Shown here piece after piece: positions 6,997 to 14,773 of a stretch of 43,792 nt of DNA. Both the position numbers and the translations under genes were made by a program. Under the pieces are notes generated by a model. It was not told the DNA's origin, did no database searches, and worked only from the letters and a program-made list of their open reading frames with translations. This stretch comes from a virus: IMG/VR virus record IMGVR_UViG_3300018424_000048, positions 1 to 43,792 of that record; one strand, given 5' to 3'. How positions within the stretch are numbered: the first letter of the stretch is position 1; the number at the start of each line of letters is the position of its first letter.

Positions 6997-8156
6997 TAGA
7001 TGTTACTCCCTGAATTACCGAATTCACCGAATGGATTTGTTTCAGTCCAATCTAGAATGTCGTCTGCCTCGTCCTCAATATATGCATTCATATCTTGGGT
7101 ACTATTCGTATTATTTAGGGTATTATAAGACTCAGGACTCCAGAGAGCACCTGAAGTGAGACCCTTGATAGTTTCACTTGTCTGGAATGTACCTGATCTG
7201 TTGATTACTTCAAGTGATCTTGTGGACTCGTTCCAAGACTTGACTTCTGCTCTATTGTCCTTGGGACTGTAGTCGATTGCGACAGTAGGCGCAGAAGTAT
7301 AACCAGACCCACCACTTGTGATAGTAATGCCAGTAACAAGACCGTTGCTATTGACGACAGCAGTACCCGTAGCGCCACTTCCTCCTCCTCCTGTAAATGT
7401 TACTAGTGGAGGCAATGCAGACTTATAACCTGCACCACCATCTGTGATTGCAACAGAAGATACTGCATCACCCGTGATAGCAGCAGTACCAAATGCACGA
7501 TAGAGATCACCAACGATCTCTTCGCCAACTGTGAATGTTCCAGTACCACCTGGATCCATAGTTAGTTTGATAGAGATTGCGTTCTCAGTTTCAACTGCAT
7601 CAATCTCTGCCACACCAGTGTCGATAGACTCATCGCTGTACTCGAAGAGTTCGCACTGCATTTCCCATACATACCCTTTACCTAATTGGTAGAAAGGTTT
7701 TTCGTGCTCTACAAAACTAATCTCAAACAAAGTTTTTGAGAATGGTGCATAAATTAGATCGCCTTCATTAGGACGACCTTCAACAATCAAGGTAGCATTA
7801 TCATCGACTGCCTCTGTGAATCTATATCTAGAAACAATAAAGGTTGTCTTGTCTTCGATGCGAATACCAAACTTTGTTAGGATGTCTCCTTGACCTTCCC
7901 ATCCATCATTAGTATTACAGAATGCTCTGATCTGATATGCTCCATCAAAAGAGGACATTGTATCCTCACCAAAAAGAGTGTCCTCTTTCACCAAAGTTCT
8001 AGGAACATAGTATACGTCCTGACCATAGATGTCGATTGATTCTGTAATTAGATCAGACAACAGGTTCTGTTCGCCCTGAGTGCCATTTAGTCTTAAGCGA
8101 CAACTGGGTTCGGGATCTGGTCTTTGTGTACAAGATGAAACTGTATGGTCTGACAT
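6996..8156 (-). CDS. gp14: Neck protein gp14 with an inserted beta-repeat domain
   Basis: This is a head-completion (neck) protein, which with gp13 closes the filled head for tail attachment. T4 gp14 is 256 residues and this one is 386. The gp14 core spans roughly residues 30-200 (YGQDVYYVPRTLVKEDTLFG, then KPFYQLGKGYVWEMQCELFE), with the conserved end ILDWTETNPFGEFGN at about 367-381. Between them, at about residues 200-345, lies extra sequence. It contains two GGxGY units (ITDGGAGYKSALPP, ITSGGSGYTSAPTV), a glycine-rich TGGGGSGATGTA and a 'GLTSGA' segment. The same modules occur in other genes in this window. The gene is four bases downstream of gp13 and probably coupled to it. Confidence 0.93.
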   Translation of the reverse strand: MSDHTVSSCTQRPDPEPSCRLRLNGTQGEQNLLSDLITESIDIYGQDVYYVPRTLVKEDTLFGEDTMSSFDGAYQIRAFCNTNDGWEGQGDILTKFGIRIEDKTTFIVSRYRFTEAVDDNATLIVEGRPNEGDLIYAPFSKTLFEISFVEHEKPFYQLGKGYVWEMQCELFEYSDESIDTGVAEIDAVETENAISIKLTMDPGGTGTFTVGEEIVGDLYRAFGTAAITGDAVSSVAITDGGAGYKSALPPLVTFTGGGGSGATGTAVVNSNGLVTGITITSGGSGYTSAPTVAIDYSPKDNRAEVKSWNESTRSLEVINRSGTFQTSETIKGLTSGALWSPESYNTLNNTNSTQDMNAYIEDEADDILDWTETNPFGEFGNSGSNI

Positions 8157-8160
8157 AGGA

Positions 8161-8967
8161 TTAACCGATTAGGTCCATGGGTGGTAGTTCATGATCAGTC
8201 CTGATCTGTTCTTCCAGATCTTTCTTGAAGGTGCTTGCATCCTCAAGGATTCTGCGACCATTCAAGGTCACACCCCCAAGCATTGCAATACCGTCATACT
8301 TACTGAGGTTTCTACCCCACTGTTGTTGGAAGAGTGCCTCAACATAATCCTTCATCCATGCATCATTATACATTCCTGTGTTTGAATCAGGATCTTGACG
8401 CATCATGACTTCAACCAAGAGGAAATCACCAGCAGTCAACTCATTCCAGTCAAAGTCAAGATATAGTCTACCTTGCATCTCATTGAATCTAATTCTGCGA
8501 GTCATACCAGTGTTAGTAATCCAATCTAGAGTTTCTAGATACTGAGATGTCATGTAATAGTGTAGAATATTTCCATGCGTCATTGCATAGATGTCATTCA
8601 AGAAAATTTGATACTTGATGTTAAAAATATTACCAGGGACAACACTGGAAGCACCTAGTTGACTGTATACATGGTTAACACCAATTACATTGGGAGGAAG
8701 ATCAACATAATCATTATTTTCATACCAGTTTGTAGCACCCAACTGTGAAGACGACTGAGCAGCAGTCTTGATTGCCTCAGTCACTTCGATTTTGATGAAT
8801 GCCTTATAACTTCCGTTATAATGATATTCTTGATAATAATCAATTGCTTCTTCAATTAGATCATCAAGTTGTTCATCGCAGACGTTGATGTCTACAGCAG
8901 GATACCCTAGTCTGCGAAGGGCATATGCCTTTAGTTCTGCTTTACTCGCTGGTCTTGTCGCTGACAT
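8161..8967 (-). CDS. gp13: Neck protein gp13
   Basis: This is a head-completion neck protein that acts with gp14. It is 268 residues (T4 309). Recognisable stretches are SKAELKAYALRRLGYPAVDI, IEEAIDYYQEYHYNGSYKAF (about 35-55) and VEALFQQQWGRNLSKYDGI near residue 215. A strong AAGGAGG ribosome site lies 10 bases upstream and overlaps the stop region of the tail-fibre gene, so translation may be high. Confidence 0.95.
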   Translation of the reverse strand: MSATRPASKAELKAYALRRLGYPAVDINVCDEQLDDLIEEAIDYYQEYHYNGSYKAFIKIEVTEAIKTAAQSSSQLGATNWYENNDYVDLPPNVIGVNHVYSQLGASSVVPGNIFNIKYQIFLNDIYAMTHGNILHYYMTSQYLETLDWITNTGMTRRIRFNEMQGRLYLDFDWNELTAGDFLLVEVMMRQDPDSNTGMYNDAWMKDYVEALFQQQWGRNLSKYDGIAMLGGVTLNGRRILEDASTFKKDLEEQIRTDHELPPMDLIG

Positions 8968-8985
8968 GTCAGGTGCTCCTCCTTA

Positions 8986-11900
8986 TCAGTTTAGTAGTGG
9001 TAGGTATCTAATAGAAACATTATCAGTTCCTGCCGCTGGAGCAGTGGTCAAGGTAACTACAGCACCGAAGGTAATTTGATTACCAGTGGTGTTGGCAGTA
9101 TTTGCAACAGTTAGGTTGATCTGCAAACCGTTGATGGTATCGATTCTTGCACCAACACCGATGCCAGTACCAGAAACTGCCATACCTTCAACCAATCCAG
9201 TGTTAGATGCAACGGTGATGAAGGTGTCAGTAGCAGCACCACCAGTAGATGCCTTAACATCTTCATCAGTGTATGTGTAATCAATGGTTGGTGTTTGAAC
9301 CAAACCGTCAACAATAACAAAGATGTCATTTACACTTCTGCCTGCAAGTGCAGGGAATGCGGTTTCTGCGGAATCGCCATTTGCAGTTGTGTTGGAATAT
9401 ACTGGAGTGATTTCAATATCTGCAGTGCCATCAAACGAAACACCGTTGATAGTTCTTGCAGTTTGAAGTGCAGTTGCTGTAGAAGCATTACCAACCAAAT
9501 CAGCAGTGATCTCATTAGCAGTGAAATCGCCAGATGCATCTCTCGAAACAAGAGTGCTTGCTGCGTTTGAAGGAGTTGCATTAGAGGTGACTGTTGGATT
9601 GCCCGCAACACCATCAGCGTTAGAAACAGAAAGACCGATACCTGATACTGCAACGGATCTGGTAGCAGCAGTACCAGCAGCAGTTTTTGCGATGATACCA
9701 TTAGTTGCCAAACCAGCGATTGCAGTTAGATCTGCATCAAGTGCTTGAGCATCCGTGATGCCATAACCAGAAAGAGTTGTGGGATTAGATCCTGCAGTTG
9801 CTCTACCCTTAGCATCAACTGTAATAGAGGTATAAGTTCCTGCCGCAACTCCAGAATTTGCTAGAGTCAATGCTGCAGATGCATTAGCAGAACCATTGAC
9901 TGACATCGAACCAGTCGCATCACCAGTGAATGATAGAGTTCTGTTGGTTGTCCAACGTCTTGCGTCTCTAGCAGTACCAACGATGTCTGCGTTGTTGAAT
10001 GTTGCGGTAGCATTAACTGTTAGAGTATCACCAACAGCATCGCCAAGAGTTGTGTTGCCATCTACAGTCAAGTTGCCAGCAGTCTCAATATCACCATTTG
10101 CAGAATATAGAGTTAGTTTCGTGCTAGTTCCATCGGTGATGATTAGGTTCTCACCAACACCAGCAGAACCAGCAATTGTCAAACCTGCGTTTGCAGTAAT
10201 TAGACCAGTTGAAGTGATGGTAGAACCAAATGATGCTGTACTATCAACAGTCAGAGTTCCAGTAATGTCAGCATTCGTTCCGACCCAGAGAGACTTAGTA
10301 ATCGAAACACCACCATCAGTAGAGATTGATGCGTTTTGATCTGTTGCGGAAGAAGCATCGGTAGTATTCTGTTGACGCAGAATACCAGAGTAAGTCTGAG
10401 TACCTTGATAATCAATACCACCTTGATAAACAGCAGCACCGTAAACTTTGAGATCACCGTTGATAACAACATTTTCACCAAAGTGTGAACCACCAGCAAC
10501 CTGGAAAGCACCACCAAGAGAAGGTAGAGAGTTGCCAGGGGGAATTGCTCTAGTGGTAGTATTGTCTAGTTCAACAATACCAGTGACATTCAAAATATCT
10601 TGAACCTGTACTGTACCGCCTGCAGAATCTAGGATTAGATTTCCAGTTGAAGTGTCGATCTCGTTATTAGAACCAACACCGATTCTTACGTTATCGATAG
10701 TTGCACCACCGTTTGCATCTAGCAGACCAGTTAGAGTTGTCTGACCTGTGACTGCAAGAGTGGAAGATAGTGTTGTTGCTCCTGTGACACCCAAAGTAGA
10801 ACTCAAGGTGGTAGCACCTGTTACCCCCAAGGTAGAACTTAGAGTTGCAGATCCAGTTAGTGTTAGAGTTCCACCGATAGAAGCATTGTTGTCAACAGTA
10901 AGTGCAGTTCCTGCCTCGGATAGAGTTAGTGAACCAGCATAAAGATCTGCGTCAGTACCAGAGAATACTTCAGAGTTGTTCGTTGCATTCTCAAGGAATC
11001 TGAAACCAGATGAAGAATCATCCCAACCAAAGAAACCAAGTTTAGCACCGAGTGAATAGTATCTGAACTCAACACCACGATCCTTATTATCATCCGAACT
11101 GGGTGCAGTATCGCCACCAAGAGTTAGAACGGGATCATCGACTGTAATTGTCGTTGAATTTACAGTAGTGGTTGTACCATTAACTGTAAGATTACCTGAA
11201 ACAATTGCATTTCCACCAACGGTCAAGTCCTGACCAGAAGCAAGAGTTACAGGAGCATTGAATGTAGATGTTGAATCGACAATTAGGGTATCACTAGAAG
11301 CATTACCAATTTCAACATTACCATAAGCATAGAAGTTTCTATAAAATTCAACATCACCATGTACATCTAGCGTACCAACAGTGTTAGAACCAGCACCAGA
11401 TCTACCAATTGTGGTATTACCACTCTCACCAAGAACTTGGAACTCGATGTTATCACCGTTGTTTACCTTACCAATGTAGAGGTCATCACCAATGTGCAGA
11501 TCGGTAGCAATACCAGCACCACCATAAACTCTCAGGTTAGAGGTATCATCTGTTGCATACAAAGGTGTATATGCTGCTCTCGTACCTGCACGCAACTTAT
11601 AACGAACTTCCAAGTAGTTCTGTCTGGAGTAGTTCGCTGTCTGGTCTTCTTTCTGAATGATTAGACCGTTAACATAAACATCACTATTGAATAGTGCATC
11701 TCCTTCAATATATCCACCACCAGAAAATCTAAATGCACCATAATCAGCATTGTCAATCTGATAGAGACCAGTGCCACTGTTTAGACTAATTTGTGGTTCG
11801 TCAGTATCTTCATGATAGAAGAAGTTTGCAAGATTTAGAGTGCTGTTTAGATCTGCAGCACCAGTCAGAGTTAGAGTGCCCTGAATTGCAGTATTGCCAT

Positions 11901-14259
11901 TATCCGTATCTACAGTAAACTTGTCCACACTTGCAGCAGTGCGGATCTTAAATTCTTTATTGTCAGCAGTAATAATAAGATTGTCAGTAATCTCAGTCTC
12001 TAGTTGGACATCAAGAGTACCTTCAATAATTGTATTACCAGTATCACTAAAGACTGCAAACTTATCAACACCAGCAGCAGTCTGAACCTTGAACAAAGCA
12101 CTGTCTGCCTTAACCAGAGTCGTGTTATTAATCTCAGTTTGACCAGCAACTGTTAGGGTATTGTTGAGATCTGCCGCACCAGTCAAGGTGTAAGTACCAC
12201 CGACATGGAGGTTCTCGCTAACACCAACACCACCAGTTACCACTAGAGTTCCTGATGTAGTTGAGGAAGCACCTGTGTTTGTGGTTAGTCTGAGGTTACC
12301 AGCAATGAGAGCAGCGTCAGTACCAGAGAAAACTTCATTGGTGTTAGTCGCGTTGTAGAGGAACCTATACCCGCCAGTGCCAGACCACATGCTAGCGTTC
12401 GCGTAATCTTCATCCCAGCCAAAGAATCCGAATCTTTCTTGCGTATCATAGTACCTAAATTCAACACCACGGTCAAGATTGTCATCTACTGTAAGAGTAT
12501 CCTCACCACCTAGAGTGATGATGGGATCTTGGACTGTGATCGTAGTTGAGTTGACTGTGGTTGTGGTGCCGTCAACTTGTAGATCACCACGAATGCGAAC
12601 AGTACCAGTGTTATCGTCATCATCAGCAGGGTCCAACACCATCGTAGAGTTGGTAGTTGAGAGGACGTTATCTTGGAAATGGAAGTCTTCAACGTTAACT
12701 CTGCTTGCAGCATTGACTGCAGAGATTGTAATATCCTGCTCAGCAGTCAACCCAATAGTAGAGTTGGATGAAGTGATTGAAATGCTATCATCTGCAAGAA
12801 CTTCAATCTTTGCTTCACCAGAACCTGCATTATTTGCAGTAAAACGTAAAAATCTATTAGAAGCAGTATTCGCATCCATTAATAGTGTCAGTGATCCCTG
12901 ACGATTAATGGTTTGAATAGCAGTTAGTGTTTTATCTAGCGTAATATCTGAGAAGATAGTCGCTGTAGTTGTATTAATATCAACGTTATTGTTTGCAGCA
13001 AGACACTCTAGAAGAGGACTACCGCTTGTATTATTTACCGATAGATCGTTGATAGTTGTGATGCCACGATAACCAGTGGTTGCAGTTAGTTCATCATCAA
13101 GTTCATATGCAGTGTATGAATTTCCATCTGCAAAACGGATCTGCTTATTCTGAAGTTGTGTATTATCTACACCGAGGGCGGCGATGGTGACGTGCCCGTC
13201 GCCGTCAACGTCGAAATCTTCCTGTGCAAAACTAGCCAGTCCCTTCTGCTCAACGGTCGCCGCCGCGAGGAACCTCCATCCTCCAGTATCGCTAGCATCA
13301 GTATGAGAAGGAGCACCACCGCCCGCAGAGATGTCCTGAATCGCCTGGTAGACATTTCCACCCTCCTCAATAATGTCATAGCGGTTGTAGGCGGTCCCAG
13401 CACCGTATGCGGGGTATTTACTGCCTTCAACTGCTGTAGCAATTGGGAAGTCTTCTGCATAAGTGAATCTACCAAAGGTATCAACGCTAAATTTAGTAGC
13501 ATTAATAGTCTGGGTTCCGCCTGCAATCGTAGGATCATTATATGTACCAGCGTTAACCGTGGTATTAATTAGATCTAGAGTTGGATTACCAAGAACACCA
13601 GAACCATTTACAACACTGATTCTACCAGCAGTACCTGTTACCGTTCTGGTAGAAATATTACCATCTGAAACTCTGGTAATAATACCAGTGGTGTTTAGAT
13701 TTGCAACACCCGCAAGGTCTCTATCATATGGTTGAGCAGAAACACCTTCAGTAGTACCGTTTAGGTTGTAGTCTGCAATGTCATTGGGAGTGTCTGCATT
13801 AAAAATTCTACCCTTTGCATCAACTTGAACTCTTGTATATTGACCACTGGATGATGTCGAACCATCGTGGTGAGGAAGAGTTGAGATGATACCAAGGTCA
13901 GAGACAAGGTTGAGGTTGGCGGAACCGTCAAATGTTGCAGATGCAGTAACATCACCTGTTAGTGCAATCTGACGAGTGTTTGCAAGTCTGGTTGCTGTAG
14001 CAGCATTACCAATTAGAGAACCTGTAATTGCACCTGCAAAGAAATTACCGTCAGCATCACGCTGCACCAAAGTGTTTGGCGTGTTGGTAATAGACTCAAG
14101 TGGTCTTTCATACCTCAAAGAGTTCCAACTGGTAACACCATCACCGATCTTGATACGTCCCGTATCAATCTCGATCCCAAGTTCACCGATTGCTAGAGTT
14201 GGGTTGACGTTTGCCCATTCCTGAGCAGAACCGCGTCTTAATTGTATTCTATTTGCCAT
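8986..14259 (-). CDS. Long tail-fibre / receptor-binding protein (1,757 aa)
   Basis: The N-terminus (IQLRRGSAQEWANVNPTLAI, then IDTGRIKIGDGVTSWNSLRY) is the small attachment domain seen at the start of many phage fibres and of major tropism determinant-type proteins. The rest is low-complexity beta-rich repeats of the 'TLTVxGxTTLxxTLxVTG' kind. Two long homologous modules built around RGVEFRYY and GFFGWD lie at about 12293-12600 and 10930-11205. 'TLVxRDAxGxFxA...GNAxTATxL' segments occur near both ends. Residues about 281-363 form a distinct domain (YNRYDIIEEGGNVYQAIQDI, resembling small carbohydrate-binding modules) encoded by G+C-rich DNA. It occupies the T4 gp12/fibritin position just before gp13. 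Receptor binding is inferred. Confidence 0.85.
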   Translation of the reverse strand: MANRIQLRRGSAQEWANVNPTLAIGELGIEIDTGRIKIGDGVTSWNSLRYERPLESITNTPNTLVQRDADGNFFAGAITGSLIGNAATATRLANTRQIALTGDVTASATFDGSANLNLVSDLGIISTLPHHDGSTSSSGQYTRVQVDAKGRIFNADTPNDIADYNLNGTTEGVSAQPYDRDLAGVANLNTTGIITRVSDGNISTRTVTGTAGRISVVNGSGVLGNPTLDLINTTVNAGTYNDPTIAGGTQTINATKFSVDTFGRFTYAEDFPIATAVEGSKYPAYGAGTAYNRYDIIEEGGNVYQAIQDISAGGGAPSHTDASDTGGWRFLAAATVEQKGLASFAQEDFDVDGDGHVTIAALGVDNTQLQNKQIRFADGNSYTAYELDDELTATTGYRGITTINDLSVNNTSGSPLLECLAANNNVDINTTTATIFSDITLDKTLTAIQTINRQGSLTLLMDANTASNRFLRFTANNAGSGEAKIEVLADDSISITSSNSTIGLTAEQDITISAVNAASRVNVEDFHFQDNVLSTTNSTMVLDPADDDDNTGTVRIRGDLQVDGTTTTVNSTTITVQDPIITLGGEDTLTVDDNLDRGVEFRYYDTQERFGFFGWDEDYANASMWSGTGGYRFLYNATNTNEVFSGTDAALIAGNLRLTTNTGASSTTSGTLVVTGGVGVSENLHVGGTYTLTGAADLNNTLTVAGQTEINNTTLVKADSALFKVQTAAGVDKFAVFSDTGNTIIEGTLDVQLETEITDNLIITADNKEFKIRTAASVDKFTVDTDNGNTAIQGTLTLTGAADLNSTLNLANFFYHEDTDEPQISLNSGTGLYQIDNADYGAFRFSGGGYIEGDALFNSDVYVNGLIIQKEDQTANYSRQNYLEVRYKLRAGTRAAYTPLYATDDTSNLRVYGGAGIATDLHIGDDLYIGKVNNGDNIEFQVLGESGNTTIGRSGAGSNTVGTLDVHGDVEFYRNFYAYGNVEIGNASSDTLIVDSTSTFNAPVTLASGQDLTVGGNAIVSGNLTVNGTTTTVNSTTITVDDPVLTLGGDTAPSSDDNKDRGVEFRYYSLGAKLGFFGWDDSSSGFRFLENATNNSEVFSGTDADLYAGSLTLSEAGTALTVDNNASIGGTLTLTGSATLSSTLGVTGATTLSSTLGVTGATTLSSTLAVTGQTTLTGLLDANGGATIDNVRIGVGSNNEIDTSTGNLILDSAGGTVQVQDILNVTGIVELDNTTTRAIPPGNSLPSLGGAFQVAGGSHFGENVVINGDLKVYGAAVYQGGIDYQGTQTYSGILRQQNTTDASSATDQNASISTDGGVSITKSLWVGTNADITGTLTVDSTASFGSTITSTGLITANAGLTIAGSAGVGENLIITDGTSTKLTLYSANGDIETAGNLTVDGNTTLGDAVGDTLTVNATATFNNADIVGTARDARRWTTNRTLSFTGDATGSMSVNGSANASAALTLANSGVAAGTYTSITVDAKGRATAGSNPTTLSGYGITDAQALDADLTAIAGLATNGIIAKTAAGTAATRSVAVSGIGLSVSNADGVAGNPTVTSNATPSNAASTLVSRDASGDFTANEITADLVGNASTATALQTARTINGVSFDGTADIEITPVYSNTTANGDSAETAFPALAGRSVNDIFVIVDGLVQTPTIDYTYTDEDVKASTGGAATDTFITVASNTGLVEGMAVSGTGIGVGARIDTINGLQINLTVANTANTTGNQITFGAVVTLTTAPAAGTDNVSIRYLPLLN
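10738..10845 (-). repeat. Three 36-bp tandem repeats in the fibre gene
   Basis: The fibre reads TLSSTLGVTGAT twice and then TLSSTLAVTGQT. This is three head-to-tail 12-residue units that are similar but not identical at DNA level, lying just downstream (protein-wise) of the second RGVEFRYY module. They probably form one turn each of a trimeric fibre shaft. Confidence 0.8.
13171..13420 (-). other. G+C-rich insert within the fibre gene
   Basis: Bases 13201-13380 contain 98 G+C of 180 (54 %) by my count. The flanking lines 12901-12960 and 13441-13500 give 32 % and 37 %. The insert encodes a self-contained domain, residues about 281-363, so it looks like a recently acquired module. Confidence 0.75.
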
Positions 14260-14292
14260 TGGTGTTTATTGCAGGTTCTCAATGTCTCTTTG

Positions 14293-14300
14293 TATTTATA
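14293..14300 (-). promoter_or_regulatory. Late promoter (TATAAATA) for the tail-fibre gene
   Basis: An exact T4-type late promoter octamer lies 33 bases upstream of the fibre ATG and directly after a hairpin terminator. It would start a new transcript covering the fibre and then gp13, gp14, gp15 and gp16, none of which has its own obvious promoter. Confidence 0.8.
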
Positions 14301-14303
14301 CAA

Positions 14304-14329
14304 TTAAAAGGGGGCATGATTGCCCCCTT
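14304..14329 (-). terminator. Rho-independent terminator before the fibre gene
   Basis: The minus strand forms a 9-bp stem (AAGGGGGCA with TGCCCCCTT, 14308-14316 and 14321-14329) around a 4-base loop, followed by TTAATT. The stem plus the four-T run ends the upstream transcript two bases after the stop codon of the 66-codon gene. Confidence 0.85.
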
Positions 14330-14331
14330 AA

Positions 14332-14532
14332 TTACTCTTCAGTTTCTGCTGATTCTTCTTCGGGTTCAGTATTGAGATAATTTAGTGTCTCAATAGCACC
14401 GAGAAGTTTTAGTGCTTGTGATTCATTTTCTTTGATCTTTCTTGCAAGTTCTTGATTTTCCTTTGCAAGTGCCTCATACTTTTCGCGGAATTGGGCAAGA
14501 AGTTCTTCAGGACTAGATTTTTCAATCGTCAT
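14332..14532 (-). CDS. Small coiled-coil protein (66 aa)
   Basis: Residues 8-45 (ELLAQFREKYEALAKENQEL onward) have the heptad pattern and charge of a coiled coil, and the tail is very acidic (EPEEESAETEE). The start is supported by a TTAGGAG ribosome site and overlaps the preceding gene by 11 bases. It is the last gene before the terminator. I know no function; a small assembly factor or chaperone for the neighbouring large fibre proteins is a guess from context. Confidence 0.75.
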   Translation of the reverse strand: MTIEKSSPEELLAQFREKYEALAKENQELARKIKENESQALKLLGAIETLNYLNTEPEEESAETEE

Positions 14533-14773
14533 TTTTAATGCTCCTAATAAAATCGGTCATCAGTGATTTCAATTCTGACATATCGGAAGATAGAGAATCA
14601 ACTTTATTTTTTAGATTCTCCATCTCTTCCTTTTCTTTCTTACGGGATTCGTAAGATCGGATATATGCCTCATATCCGTTGTCATCAGTATTTATAATAC
14701 CGTTAGATGCTCTATCTCTGAAGAGAGTAGACCTGTCCTGTATAGGGACAAGTCTCTTCGGTTCATTACTCAT
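14522..14773 (-). CDS. Small coiled-coil protein (83 aa)
   Basis: The N-terminal half (RLVPIQDRSTLFRDRASNGI) is polar. Residues about 43-80 (SRKKEKEEMENLKNKVDSLS onward) form a probable coiled coil. Its ATG overlaps the TGA of the 2,433-codon gene (ATGA), so it is translationally coupled to that baseplate/fibre protein. Function unknown. A TATAAATA octamer lies inside the gene at 14689-14696 and may be coincidental. Confidence 0.75.
   Translation of the reverse strand: MSNEPKRLVPIQDRSTLFRDRASNGIINTDDNGYEAYIRSYESRKKEKEEMENLKNKVDSLSSDMSELKSLMTDFIRSIKNDD

Noticed and set aside
8986-14259. Repeated fibre text suggested a collagen-like or diversity-generating-retroelement target
   Set aside because: There is no Gly-X-Y run. 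I found no template repeat, variable-repeat pair or reverse transcriptase in the window, despite the tropism-determinant-like N-terminus.
14689-14696. TATAAATA octamer inside the 83-codon gene as a promoter for the 66-codon gene
   Set aside because: It lies 156 bases from the next start and within coding sequence. A few chance matches of this 8-mer are expected in a window of this size and A+T content, so I do not list it as a feature.
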